The notes: generated by a model from the sequence alone, not told the origin. A DNA stretch of 32,402 nucleotides from Haplomitrium mnioides (GCA_049999725.1 JBNGIS010034027.1:22680-55081); one strand, 5' to 3'; shown: positions 1 to 9,535, numbered from the stretch's first letter. A program made the numbers and translations.

Positions 1-273
1 CCCCCCCCCCCTTTCTTTGTCGATTCGATTTTTGCCCCCCTCCCTTTCTTTGTCGATTCGTTTTCTGGGAGCGTCGCGATTCTGTGGTGTACATCGCGAC
101 CTGTTTTCTGGAGCATCGCGATTCCACTCTCTGGGGCATCATGACCTACTGTCTGCATCCTATTGACTTTGAGTTTATCTGCTATCTCCTTAGAATCATA
201 TTTTCTGTTTAGTGCTCTCTGCTTTAACAGCTTATCAACTCTTCACGTGGATTTCAAAGTTCATATTTTCTAA
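1..273. other. Short repetitive non-coding segment
   Basis: No gene is visible. The segment opens with a C run. A block containing 'ctttctttgtcgattcg' occurs twice (about 11-27 and 44-60). A module of the form 'ttttctggnagcntcgcgatt' then recurs at about 61, 104 and, more decayed, 128. It has more CpG than the DNA that follows. It may be the edge of a repeat lying mostly outside the window. I do not recognise its family. Confidence 0.5.
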
Positions 274-1102
274 CAGAGAATCTTGGTTGAGAAATGAACG
301 ATTGAAGACCTTACGTAAAGAGAATCTTGGTTGAGAAATGAACGATTGAAGACCTTACTTAAAGAGAATCTTGATTAAGAAATGAACGATTGAAGACCTT
401 ACGTAAAGAGAATCTTGGTTGAGAAATGAACGATTCAAGGCCTTACTTAAAGAGAATCTTGATTAAGAAATGAACAATTGAAGACCTTACATAAAGAGAA
501 TCTTGGTTGAGGGATGAACGATCTTGGTTGAGAAATGAACGATTGAAGACCTTACATTAAGAGAATCTTGATTGAAGACCTTACATGAAGAGAATCTTGG
601 TTGAGAAATGAACGATTGAAGACCTTACGTAAAGAGAATCTTGGTTGAGAAATGAACGATTGAAGACCTTACTTAAAGAGAATCTTGATTAAGAAATGAA
701 CGATTGAAGACCTTACATAAAGAGAATCTTGGTTGAGAAATGAACGATTGAAGACCTTTTCAATCTNNNNNNNNNNAAGAGAATCTTGGTTGAGAAATGA
801 ACGATTGAAGACCTTTTCAATCTTACATCAAGAGAATCTTGGTTGAGAAATGAACGACTGAAGACCTTACGTAAAGAGAATCTTGGTTGAGAAATGAATG
901 ATTGAAGACTTTACGTAAAGAGATTCTTGGTTGAGAAATGAACGATTGAAGACCTTTAAGTAAAGAGAATCTTGGTTGAGAAATGAACAATTAAAGACCT
1001 TACTTAAATAGAATCTTGGTTAAGAAATGAACGATTGAAGATTGAAGACCTTAAGTAAAGAGAATCTTGGTTGAGAAATGAATGATTGAAGACCTTAAGT
1101 AA
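274..1102. repeat. 44-bp tandem repeat array, left block
   Basis: A unit beginning 'agagaatcttggttgagaaa' and ending 'gaagaccttacgtaa' repeats head to tail. The first two starts, 275 and 319, fix the period at 44 bp. The block holds roughly 18 units with point variants ('gattaag' for 'gttgag', 'cttac' for 'cgtac'), shortened units near 505-590, and a longer variant containing 'ttttcaatcttacatc'. The period is not a multiple of three and there are no unique spacers, so it is neither coding nor CRISPR. It is the same array as 5680-6228, split by element 1. A 10-N gap lies inside it. Confidence 0.93.
767..776. other. Assembly gap (10 N) with duplicated flanks
   Basis: Ten N bases. The 47 bp before the gap (720-766) are repeated exactly after it (777-823). 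The gap is therefore probably an unmerged contig overlap, although in a tandem array real missing units cannot be excluded. Confidence 0.85.
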
Positions 1103-1492
1103 TGTAAAAGAATCTCATGGACCAAATCCAAATAAGTAAGAACTCATGGTGAAATCTAATAGAGTTCTTCAACCAAAAACAACTCAAGGTCTAATCTAAG
1201 ACCAAGAGTGCAAGCAAAAGCCAAGCAACCAAAGAACCCAAGTTATTCGAGAGGAAATCCAGAATGAGGAGTGGGCCTAAGAAGCCCTTCTATTTATACA
1301 AGAGAAGAGGGTGTTCTTCCTCTTTCTTCACTTACAAGTCACTTCTAATTTCATCCCTAAAGGTGACTCTCTACCAAAAGTGACTTCAAAGACAAGTAAT
1401 CAAATCTTAACCCTAAAAGTGACTCACTACCACTTCCTTCACTCCTCTCTATTTTTTTATAAATAGCACAACCTTATGCTTGTACTATTACA
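1103..1492 (-). repeat. 3' LTR of element 1
   Basis: On the plus strand it starts TGTAAAAG and ends ATTACA, so the minus strand reads TGTAAT...TTTACA with the usual TG/CA ends. It carries a TATAAATAG box shared with the other LTR and an imperfect GGGCT/AGCCC hairpin. It is 4 bp longer than the 5' LTR because of an extra 'tttc' near 1322. Confidence 0.94.
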
Positions 1493-1504
1493 TAATCCCC
1501 GCCT
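1493..1504 (-). promoter_or_regulatory. Polypurine tract of element 1
   Basis: Read on the minus strand, the bases directly before the 3' LTR are AGGCGGGGATTA, a purine-rich tract at the standard position for plus-strand priming. The final TAG of the Gag-Pol frame (1506-1508) abuts it. Element 2 has nearly the same tract. Confidence 0.8.
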
Positions 1505-1599
1505 GCTAATCAATGACGTCCTTGTCATTGCCGCAACTTTCAAAAATTTTAATAGCTTCTTGAGCATTCTCAAGATTTGAAGAAGGTTCCCAAGTACCG

Positions 1600-2979
1600 T
1601 CATGAAGTGGATAACATAACTAGGTCACCTACAACATAAGAGCAATCACGACGGTGTTTATCGGCAAATTGTTTTTGCCGATTTTGAGCAATAGCAAGAT
1701 GGTTTCTGGCATCTTGCAACGATGAAGATACACTAGACAAAAAGGTAGAAAGGTTGGGAACATTGGAAGACGAAGGAGAAAATAAACTATTGGGAACAAG
1801 AGGATGTTGACCGGAATTATAAAAAAAAGGAGAAAAGCCAGTACTTGCCTGGTTGGAGTTGTTGTATGTAAACTCCACATCCGGTAAAAAATTATTCCAA
1901 TCCGTAAGATGAACATTGATAAATGCTCGAAGCATATCCTCCATAGTGCGATTTTCTCGTTCAGTTTGCCCATCTGTTTGAGGATAATACACCGTAGACA
2001 TAGATAGTTTGGTACCTAAAAGTGTGAATAACTCTCGCCAAAACTTCCTAGTGAATTGTGGATCTCTATCAGATATAAGTACCTTTGGCATTCCATGATA
2101 TCGGAAAACTGTATCAAAATAAATCTTTGCCGATTGTGAAGCATCCACCATATCCACTGTCGGTGCTAGATGAATTTGCTTGCTTAGCTTATCCACAAAC
2201 ACTACAATAGCCGTATACCCACAAGGCGTGGTTGGAAGCGAAGTGATAAGATCTAAACTTACATATTCCCACCGAGCAGTAGGAATCAATAATGGCTGTA
2301 GAAGACCAGCTGGTTTTTTATTTGAAGCCTTGTTTCGTTGACAACTTTCACAAGAACTAACAAAGCCACGAATATCTTGAGTTAGGTTTGGCCACCACCA
2401 AGTCCACTGAAGCAACTCCATAGTCTTGTCTACTCCAAGATGCCCAAAAATCGGAATATCACGTGCTTCTTGTAAACGTGCCATTCTAAGTGCAACATCT
2501 TGTGGAACATATATTTGATGGCATTGATAGAGAATACCATCCTGAATGGAAAAGCTATGATACTCACTATCTTGGACCGCCAAACGTGCTCTAACAAGAG
2601 TAAAGAAGGCGTCTTCTTGTAACTTTTGTCGAAAGCCATCACTAATTGCTTCATCAAGATGTAATATGCTAGCATTTTCTATCTCTAGTGTATTTATTTG
2701 ATGATCTAGTCTTCGAGACAATGCATCATGAATAGTGTGGAACCTTCCCGGCTTGTACTCCAACTTGAAATCAAAGAGTTGTAGTTGATCTTCCCATCGA
2801 TGAGGACGACTTGTCATATTTTCCAAGTGGATGGCTTGAAGCAATGGCTTGTGGTATGTGCGCATAAGTATAGGTTTGCCCAAAAGATAGTGTCTCCACA
2901 CCTTGGTAGCATAAACCATTGCTAATTGCTCTCGATCTCTCTTGCAGAATAATTTCTCTCCGCCGCATTCAATCGACAT
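1600..2979 (-). CDS. RNase H C-terminus and integrase of element 1 (longest open stretch)
   Basis: This 459-codon stretch is the longest in the window. Residues 14-92 are the RNase H remainder, ending 'IHDALSRR'. The usual TDH motif reads 'TYH' (Tyr42), so a metal-binding Asp is lost. Residues 173-213 are the integrase zinc-binding region: His180, Cys210 and Cys213 are present, but the first His is Arg173, whereas element 2 has His. The catalytic core has Asp243 ('SLDLI'), Asp304 ('ISDRD') and Glu340 ('QTERE'), a D,D(35)E arrangement. The frame stops after 'VMLSTS' because a deletion removed the GPY/F module and most of the chromodomain. The initial Met is only the first ATG after the frameshift, not a real start. 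Confidence 0.9.
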   Translation of the reverse strand: MSIECGGEKLFCKRDREQLAMVYATKVWRHYLLGKPILMRTYHKPLLQAIHLENMTSRPHRWEDQLQLFDFKLEYKPGRFHTIHDALSRRLDHQINTLEIENASILHLDEAISDGFRQKLQEDAFFTLVRARLAVQDSEYHSFSIQDGILYQCHQIYVPQDVALRMARLQEARDIPIFGHLGVDKTMELLQWTWWWPNLTQDIRGFVSSCESCQRNKASNKKPAGLLQPLLIPTARWEYVSLDLITSLPTTPCGYTAIVVFVDKLSKQIHLAPTVDMVDASQSAKIYFDTVFRYHGMPKVLISDRDPQFTRKFWRELFTLLGTKLSMSTVYYPQTDGQTERENRTMEDMLRAFINVHLTDWNNFLPDVEFTYNNSNQASTGFSPFFYNSGQHPLVPNSLFSPSSSNVPNLSTFLSSVSSSLQDARNHLAIAQNRQKQFADKHRRDCSYVVGDLVMLSTS

Positions 2980-3240
2980 GACATGAAGGCAATTTGATGA
3001 AGTCCATCCTCAAACTCTTGCTGTAAAACCGCTCCAATAGCAAAATTAGAAGCATCAAAATCAACTATACAACACCTCTTTGGATTATATGGTTGTAGAA
3101 TTGGACGAGATGTCACTACATCCTTGAGTTGTTGAAATGCCACTTGCTCATTGGTCGTCCATTTGAACTTTGCATCCTTCTCTAGTAAATCCGTAAGCGG
3201 TGCAGCAATATGAGCATAGTAGTGAATGAATCTTCGATAA
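2922..3240 (-). pseudogene. RT connection and start of RNase H, element 1
   Basis: The frame after the 31-bp deletion reads 'FYRRFIHYYAHIA', then 'WTTNEQVAFQQLKD', 'ILQPYNPKR' and 'VDFDASNFAIGAVLQQ'. This is the standard RT-RNase H connection, with the first RNase H aspartate retained. A 2-bp insertion near 2945 ends the frame. The RNase H then continues in the next frame as the 459-codon open stretch. Confidence 0.85.
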
Positions 3241-3247
3241 AAGCTTG

Positions 3248-3868
3248 TTAATCCATTAAAAGCTCGAACATCCTTTGCATCATTCGGTGTTGGCCCCTCT
3301 GGATGCCATCCGCAGAGACTTTATACCCTAGATAAGTCACCTCTTGCTTCCAAAACTCACACTTAGACTTCTTGCAATAAAACTTCCAATTGCGTAGTCG
3401 TTGTAGTACCTCCTTGAGATGAGCGTGATGCTCAACTTCACTTTTACTAAAGATAAGGATATCGTCCAAAAATACCAACACAGACTTATCCAATAACCCA
3501 TCAAAAACTTGATGCATTTGATCCATGAATATCGTTGGAGCATTAGTAAGACCACATGTAAGAACTTTCCACTCAAAATGCCCATACCTTGTGCGAAAAG
3601 CTGTATTTGGTACATTACTTGGCTTGATTGGAATTTGCCAATAGCCACTTCGAAGATCCAACTTAGAAAAGAATTGTGCACCACTCAATTGATCCAACAA
3701 ATAATCAATACAAGGTAGAGGATAGGCATTCTTCATTGTTTGATTGTTCAATCCTTGATAATCTGTACAAAGACGAAAGCCAACATCTTTCTTTGGCACA
3801 AAGAATACCAGAGCTCCCCAAGGAGAAGTACTATGTTGAATGAAATCCTTCTCAAGAAGATCCGTCAA
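3248..3868 (-). CDS. Reverse transcriptase segment of element 1 (gene fragment)
   Basis: About 200 codons carry the RT fingers and palm. Motifs in order are '[14 protein letters not shown]' (residues 31-44), '[10 protein letters not shown]' with the first catalytic Asp at residue 71, 'GLTNAPTIF' (106-114), and '[11 protein letters not shown]' with the catalytic Asp pair at 135-136. The usual position before LDD is Tyr; here it is Phe, as in element 2, so this looks like a family trait. The stretch follows a TGA at 3869 and is ended by the 31-bp deletion, so its last 17 or so residues are out of frame. It would copy element RNA into DNA in the particle, but it cannot be expressed as a full enzyme. 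Confidence 0.88.
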   Translation of the reverse strand: MTDLLEKDFIQHSTSPWGALVFFVPKKDVGFRLCTDYQGLNNQTMKNAYPLPCIDYLLDQLSGAQFFSKLDLRSGYWQIPIKPSNVPNTAFRTRYGHFEWKVLTCGLTNAPTIFMDQMHQVFDGLLDKSVLVFLDDILIFSKSEVEHHAHLKEVLQRLRNWKFYCKKSKCEFWKQEVTYLGYKVSADGIQRGQHRMMQRMFELLMD

Positions 3869-4222
3869 TGTCTTTCAAAGCTCCTCTAATTCTTGTGGTG
3901 ATAGCCGATATGTAGGTCGATTATAAGGAGTGCTTTCTGGTTTAGGGTCAATCGGAAAAGGCATTCCCCGATCATCTGGTAACCCCTTTGGCAAATCCTC
4001 CGGAAACACATCCACAAACTCCTTCAAAATATCATCTATCATTAAGGTATGCGCACATTTTCCCCCCTCCTTACTCAAGTCCATGATAGGCTTAATCCAA
4101 ACAACAAAGACATGCAACTCTTGCTCCACTGAATTAACATGCTGAATCGATTTAGACTTCTTCACCAATGGTGTCGAACACCCCAAAAGAAATTTCTTAC
4201 CTTGTAAGGTAACTTGAATTTG

Positions 4223-4537
4223 TCATTTTCTCCAATCAAATTGAGCGAACCTTTCTTCAAGCCAAGGCAATCCTAAAATGATGTCATATTGTACAGGTGC
4301 GATAACAAATTGCATAGATTCCGTATACTCTTTTCCAATCCTTAGAAAGAATGGCTTTTGAGAGCAAAATACATCATGTTTTTGGCCATCAGCCATAGTC
4401 ACAACACTTCCTTTGATAGGCCTATATTTTGATTTGATTATCTTAGCAAAACGTAGTGACATAAAATTTTCAGAACTCTCACTATCGACCAACATTCTAC
4501 AAGAGTGCTCCTCAATCATACCATCAAGATGGAACAA
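4223..4537 (-). pseudogene. Aspartic protease region of element 1
   Basis: This is the retropepsin-like protease that would cleave the polyprotein. The active-site loop is 'VDSESSENFMS', where element 2 has the normal DSG. The glycine is replaced by glutamate, which should abolish activity. A hydrophobic 'YDIILGLPWLEE' follows, the usual second half of plant gypsy proteases. A CGA-to-TGA stop ends the stretch at 4223. The same frame continues through the protease-RT linker to 3869. Confidence 0.85.
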
Positions 4538-4539
4538 TG

Positions 4540-5254
4540 TACCTCGAATTCTTGTCGAAATTTTAACTCCATTAGAGCTCTCAAGGTTTTGAGAACGCTA
4601 TTTGAATGGTTGAGGACGAGATCTAACTTCTGAAGTCGTGAGTAATGAGTCATGCCGCTTCGCCATACGCATCACTTCTTCTAATTGAGTAGACTCTCTC
4701 ATAGTAACTTTTATTCTCGTATGAGGCTTCAATCCCTGAACAAAGCGGTCTAGTGCCTCTTCTTCTCTTATATCAGGAATTTGCATAATTGTATCTTGAA
4801 AATGTGTCACATAACTTCTTACTGTACCAAGTTGCTTCAATTCGGCCAATCGATCCCTTGCTACTTTTGAAGCATTTACAACCCTAAATCTTGAAATCAC
4901 TCCTTCTTTGAACTCATACCAAGAAACAATAGGAGCAACAAATCCACGTTATGTTTGTTCTACTTGATATCTCCACCAAGTCTTTGCAACTCTTTCTAAT
5001 TGGCTTGCCGCAAATAGAATTCGCCGACTATCATCTCTAATGTTTGTAGCTTCAAAATATTGCTCACAATTGAAAATGAAGTTCTCACAAGCACCACAAG
5101 TCACCTTTCCATCATATGCTTTTGGCGTTGGAAATCGCTCATAACTCTCTTCTTCTTGAAACATTGCTCTTTCTTTAATTCCCACTTTCAAAAGGCGTGA
5201 AAGATGTTCAAGTCGTTATTCCATTGCTTGAATCACCTCCTCTTGACTCTCCAT
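4540..5254 (-). pseudogene. Gag region of element 1
   Basis: This encodes the capsid precursor, which would assemble the virus-like particle. The core resembles the Retrotrans_gag domain: 'NFIFNCEQYFEATNI', then 'AKTWWRYQ', 'RDRLAELKQ', and 'RFVQGLKPHTR' with a basic tail. Compared with most plant gypsy Gag proteins it is short and has no CX2CX4HX4C zinc knuckle. Only about 30 residues separate the Gag core from the protease. Stops occur at codon 13, after 'VEQT' (4949) and after 'PQPFK' (4598). The relatives have a Gln-type codon at the first two of these sites. Confidence 0.82.
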
Positions 5255-5280
5255 GTAGCTCACACAAAAAAAGAACCGTA

Positions 5281-5292
5281 GCTCTGATACCA
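5281..5292 (-). promoter_or_regulatory. Primer binding site of element 1
   Basis: The minus strand reads TGGTATCAGAGC, the classical plant initiator-methionine tRNA primer site. It is one base away from the 5' LTR end. It is a perfect match, so the first-strand priming signal is still intact. Confidence 0.96.
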
Positions 5293-5293
5293 A

Positions 5294-5679
5294 TGTAAAA
5301 GAATCTCATAGACCAAATCCAAATGAGTAAAAACTCATGGTGAACTCTAATAGAGTTCTTCAACCAAAAACAACTCAAGGTCTAAGCTAAGACCAAGAGT
5401 GCAAGCAAAAGCCAAGCAACCAAAGAACCCAAGTGATTCGAGAGGAACTCCAGAATGAGGAGTGGGGCTAAGAAGCCCTTCTATTTATACAAGAGAAGAG
5501 GGTGTCCTTCCTCTTCACTTACAAGTCACTTCTAATTTCAGCCCTAAAGGCGACTCTCTACCAAAAGTGACTTCAAAGACAAGTAATCAAATCTTAACCC
5601 TAAAAGTGACTCACTACCACTTCCTTCACTCCTATCTATTTTCTTATAAATAGCACAACCTTATGCTTGTACTATTACA
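5294..5679 (-). repeat. 5' LTR of element 1
   Basis: 386 bp, with TG/CA ends on the minus strand. Its plus-strand start TGTAAAAG follows the primer site, and its outer end abuts the AGTAA target duplication. It holds the promoter. Several copies of a 'GTCACTTTT'-type motif lie upstream of the TATA box (minus-strand reading). Confidence 0.95.
5481..5489 (-). promoter_or_regulatory. TATA box in 5' LTR of element 1
   Basis: The minus strand reads TATAAATAG and is followed at once by the GGGCT-TCTT-AGCCC hairpin sequence. The equivalent block occurs in the other LTRs of the family, though it is point-mutated in some of them. It is the best candidate for the core promoter. A second TATA-like block (CTATTTATAA, about 5644-5653) lies near the outer end of the LTR. 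Confidence 0.6.
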
Positions 5680-6228
5680 AGTAAAGAGAATCTTGGTTGA
5701 GAAACGAATGATTGAAGACCTTTCATAAAGAGAATCTTGGTTAAGAAATGAACGATTGAAGACCTTACGTAAAGAGAATCTTGGTTGAAAAATGAACAAT
5801 TGAAGACCTTACATAAAGAAAAGCTTGGTTGAAGACCTTACGTAAAGAGAATCTTGGTTGAGAAATGAACGATTGAAGACCTTAAGTCAAGAGAATCTTG
5901 GTTGAGAAATGAACAATTGAAGACCTTTTCAATCTTACATCAAGAGAATCTTGGTTGAGAAATGAATGATTGAAGACCTTTAAGTAAAGAGAATCTTGGT
6001 TGAGAAATGAACAATTAAAGACCTTACTTAAAGAGAATCTTGGTTAAGAAATGAACGATTGAAGATTGAAGACCTTAAGTAAAGAGAATCTTGGTTGAGA
6101 AATGAATGATTGAAGACCTTACATAAAGAGAATCTTGGTTGAGAAATGAACAATTGAAGACCTTACATCAAGAGAATCTTGGTTGAGAAATGAACGATTG
6201 AAGACCTTAAGTCAAGAGAATCTTGGTT
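5680..6228. repeat. 44-bp tandem repeat array, right block
   Basis: This continues the 274-1102 array for about 12 units. It begins inside a unit (AGTAAAGAG), exactly where element 1 entered, and ends at 'ggttgtcaagtgg'. A 146-bp run at 5975-6120 matches 951-1096 with one mismatch, showing that multi-unit blocks were duplicated. Confidence 0.93.
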
Positions 6229-7450
6229 GTCAAGTGGTACGAGTAAAAGCTTATATTAAAAATTATATGAAAGGTGTAGAGATATAGTCCCTATAATAGG
6301 TGGAAAATTTCTTCCAATAATGATAGATTTTTTCAAAACTTTATAACATTAATGATATATCATTGTTTACTCTTGAAGATTTATTGTATGTGAACACCTA
6401 CGTACTCAAGCCTCGTAAGAAATGATAGCCAAGTGAGCTAAAATTATCCTTACTATATTTGTTTAGTGGAGAGGCTTCCACCAAGTTTTACTTCTTTTTT
6501 TTCTCCTTTCTTAGTGTATATATATTTTATTATGGTTGGCTTTTAGAGGCGGAATTCAAGGAGCTACAAAAGAATAAGTTGTCTTAAGAGAATTTTCCAA
6601 TCCATGTTTATCCCAACTCATGTCAGGAAAATGGTAAAATACCAATTTCCAACAACATAGAGAGATGTTAAGTACTTAATATTTGCTTGTAGAAAAAGAA
6701 GCAAGAGTGTGGATACAAATATGGTTGTAGAAAATAAACCTATTATTTATAGAGTTGACCAAAAACCAGATTATTCAAACTATGGTGAAGCTAATCTCTA
6801 ATGTAAGAGCTTTGAGAATTGGGTCTAAGATTCAAATAAAGAATACCCAAGCCTCTTGTTTTGGTAAATTACATATATTACTTGAAATATTTTTATTGAC
6901 GAGTTAGTTAGAGAAGGAATGTGAAGAGGAAATGAACTACAAGGTTTATAAGCAACAAAAGTTGGAAAATAAGTAGCAGGTTATTCAATATTTGCTAAAG
7001 TAGGCTGAAAACTTGAAGACATACTTGGCTATAGTATAATTGGAGAAGAATACAATATTTAATTAAGGAAGAAGATTATCCACCAAATAAAAACCACATC
7101 TAAGACTTTGGAAAATGGAAAAATAAATGTTTTAAATTAAGAGAACTAGTTCTTAAATATGAGTTTATGATGGAAGAAAAAATGAAGAAGAGATTTGAAG
7201 ACTTTGAATTCAACATTGGTTTACTAAACATTCACAATTTCTACAATTCAACATTTATTTACTAACAAATTGCAATTTCTATTTCTTAATATACAAAAAA
7301 GATGGATATGCACAATCAATTCCCTCAAAAACTTGACTTGGTAAGAGAGATGCACAAGCTCAAAATAGAGGCTTCTTAGAAAAAAAAAATGTAGCTCTAA
7401 ATAAGAAATATGCTCTTGAATTTTTTTATCATAAGTAAATTGGTCAAACA

Positions 7451-7530
7451 TAATAAATAAATAAATATATATATAATTAATTAATTTATTTATTTATTTA
7501 TTTATTTATTTATATATAACTATATATATT
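7451..7530. repeat. AT-rich palindromic microsatellite
   Basis: An (AATA)n tract, a TATATA tract and a (TTTA)n tract adjoin one another. The AAATA and TTTAT arms are complementary around 'taattaattaa', so the block can fold into a hairpin or cruciform. Confidence 0.85.
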
Positions 7531-7987
7531 TTGGTTCTTAAGTTTGTTTTCTAGTGATTCAAGTGTGTGTCTAATTTGGTGATGCTAGTGTGAGAAAACA
7601 TGGATTAAAAACTATACCACCACTCTCGAAATAGTTTGAGAAGATTTTATGATTGACCAATGTTGGAATATTCTCTTTTTTTCAAGTATTTCAAAGAGTA
7701 AAAAGGTTGCAAAGTGTCACTATTGCAAATTAACTCTTTATACAATTACAATAAATGCAATCAAAGCACTTCGCAACTTTATCTAACATCATTTTTCACA
7801 TAAGTTAGTTGGAAATCTAGTCACAAAGTTTGTTGAATCCAATTAGTTAAAATGTTAATCCAATTGGATATTTCTTTTAGCCATTTAGTTGTCAAATAAT
7901 GGCAATCATAAATTCCCTTATAAAATTAACCTCATTAACCTAACTGTCACAACTCTAACTAATTGCAAAGGTTTTTTTCTAGAAAAT

Positions 7988-8410
7988 AATATTTTGCAAT
8001 GGTTGGATTTTAAAACAAAAATCAAAATCCTAATTAGAAATTTGCATAGGTTTATCCACCATTAGACATTTGGAAAAAAAAAATACAACAACCGAAAGGC
8101 AATATTTTATAATAGTTGGATATTAAAAAATTTTAAATCAGCATTCAACATTCACATAGGTTTTTATATCATTAAGAAAAATTAAATAAACAACACACAA
8201 CAGTCGTAAAACATATTTTGCAACACTCACATATTTCAAAAAAAAAATCAAAATGTTTGTTTAGCATTTATATAGGTTTTCTTGCCATCAAACAATCTAA
8301 AAAAACATGCAATAGTCAAAAAAAGAATATTTTGTGACAACTAATAGTTCCAAAAAGTTCCAAAATTCTTGTTTAGCATTTTTTTTCTAGCCCAATATTG
8401 TATTTAGTGT
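7988..8410. repeat. Diverged tandem repeat, about 112 bp, four copies
   Basis: Four successive segments start with 'aatattttgcaa' or close variants at 7988, 8101, 8212 and 8326 (periods 113, 111, 114). In the first three a 'cataggttt' box recurs at 8045, 8155 and 8271. A 'caacagtcg'/'caatagtca' box closes the units. The fourth copy decays after 'gtttagcatt'. No ORF runs through it. It is older than the 44-bp array, judging by divergence. Confidence 0.7.
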
Positions 8411-9525
8411 CATGCATTGAAACATTCATAGTGAGTATGATTAGAATTTTGGTAATTACTTTGGTATTGTCAATCATTTTTTATGTAGAATGACTTTTTT
8501 GAAAGGGTGATTTAAAAGCTTTTAAACAAGTAAAAAGTGGAAGCAAATGATGAAGAGACAACACAATTTTTCTCCGCACAAATATTTTATAGGTCTACAA
8601 TTCCTTTATATTTGTGATTTAGGGTTTAGGTTCAATGTTGCAAAGTCTAGGGTTATATTTTTCAATATTATGATATTTTTTTGACAAATCCATCTCTCAA
8701 ATCTTTTTTCTTATGATGCGTGGGAAACTATTCAAAACAATGCTTGAGCTTTCAAAAAGACTTTTTTTCTTAGTCTTTGAGTCATTATTGTATAATATTT
8801 TAGTCTTGATACTTCTAAATAGATGGAATTGTCTTTCTTCTTGACTTCTTACAAGGAAATTCTTTTCAATGTATATAGTTATACCTTTACTTTGATATTG
8901 TTCAAGAACTCTTGTATCTAGAAGGGCCTAGTATGACAAGCCTCTTGCCCTAAAACTTTTGTGGCATGTGGTGTTTGATGTATGTAGATGTAAAACTCTC
9001 ATTTCCTAGAGTTCCATATAGTAAGAGCACAATATTTATGATATATTGCAACTTCACTTTAGATATTTATTGCTTATGTCTTTTATTTTAGTTGTATATT
9101 TACTATTTGTAATAAGTTTTCATCATTATATTCTATTTATCCCAAATAAGCTTTCATGTATACATGTAACCATCAATTGTATCACATCATCAAAAATAAA
9201 ACACAAATTTTGATGCCTAATTTTCTTTGACAGATGTATTTGCTAGTCATGATTCTATCAAAATTGGAAGATTTTCTTAGTTATGTTTAAGAATTTGGAG
9301 TCTACAAGTAATACAAGAAATTTAGTTGTAGTTGTAGCTTTGTAAAAATTGTAAAGGTGGAACTAAAAAGTGTATAAATGTTTTTTTGATACTTGAACTA
9401 ATCAAACAAGCATCTTGGTTTCAAAAGTGTATGTTTTAGTAGGGAGAAAAAAAATTACAAGTGACTTCATATGTCTTAAAATAAAACAAACATTTATTAT
9501 TTTCTTGAATAATTTTGTATATGTG

Positions 9526-9535
9526 NNNNNNNNNN
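9526..9535. other. Assembly gap (10 N) with duplicated flanks
   Basis: Ten N bases. The 47 bp before (9479-9525) and after (9536-9582) are identical. The sequence is not repetitive here, so the gap is almost certainly an unmerged overlap of two contigs, and the true distance is negative. Open stretches crossing it are artefacts. Confidence 0.9.

Larger units (their letters stand above)
1506..5254 (-). pseudogene. Broken gag-pol polyprotein gene of element 1
   Basis: The gene starts at the ATG at 5252-5254, 27 bases past the primer site, and ends at the TAG next to the polypurine tract. The open stretches at 5254, 5191, 4900, 4537, 4186 and 3868 all fall in one reading frame. The ancestral gene was therefore a single Gag-Pol frame without a programmed shift. 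Breaks seen are in-frame stops near 5216, 4949, 4598, 4223 and 3869; a net 31-bp deletion near 3305 after RT; a 2-bp insertion near 2945 in RNase H; and a deletion of about 330 bp near 1597 that removes the GPY/F region and most of the chromodomain. At least two of the stops are CGA to TGA when compared with element 2. Confidence 0.9.
1103..5679 (-). mobile_element. Element 1: full-length Ty3/gypsy chromovirus, inactive
   Basis: This LTR retrotransposon is 4,577 bp long and lies on the minus strand. It has two LTRs (1103-1492 and 5294-5679), a perfect 12-base initiator-tRNA primer site, a Gag-Pol region in the order protease, RT, RNase H, integrase, and a polypurine tract. A 5-bp target duplication AGTAA flanks it (1098-1102 and 5680-5684), so the ends are certain. 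The integrase-after-RT order and the DNA-binding motifs place it in Ty3/gypsy (Metaviridae). The chromodomain seen in its relatives marks it as a chromovirus, and its compact size suggests a Reina-like lineage, which is inference. The LTRs differ by about 13 substitutions and one 4-bp indel over about 386 bp (about 3.4%). Stops, frameshifts and two deletions make it non-autonomous. Confidence 0.95.

Noticed and set aside
274-1102. CRISPR-like array
   Set aside because: The 44-bp units are contiguous with no unique spacers, and the context is plant retrotransposon DNA.
5281-5292. tRNA gene fragment
   Set aside because: The match to initiator tRNA is only the 12-base primer site next to the LTR, with no cloverleaf around it.
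5462-5653. 63-codon plus-strand stretch
   Set aside because: It lies entirely inside the LTR and opposite to the element, with no domain.
8618-8630. Telomere-like 'tttagggtttagg'
   Set aside because: Fewer than two repeat units, so no telomeric array. At most a chance telo-box.
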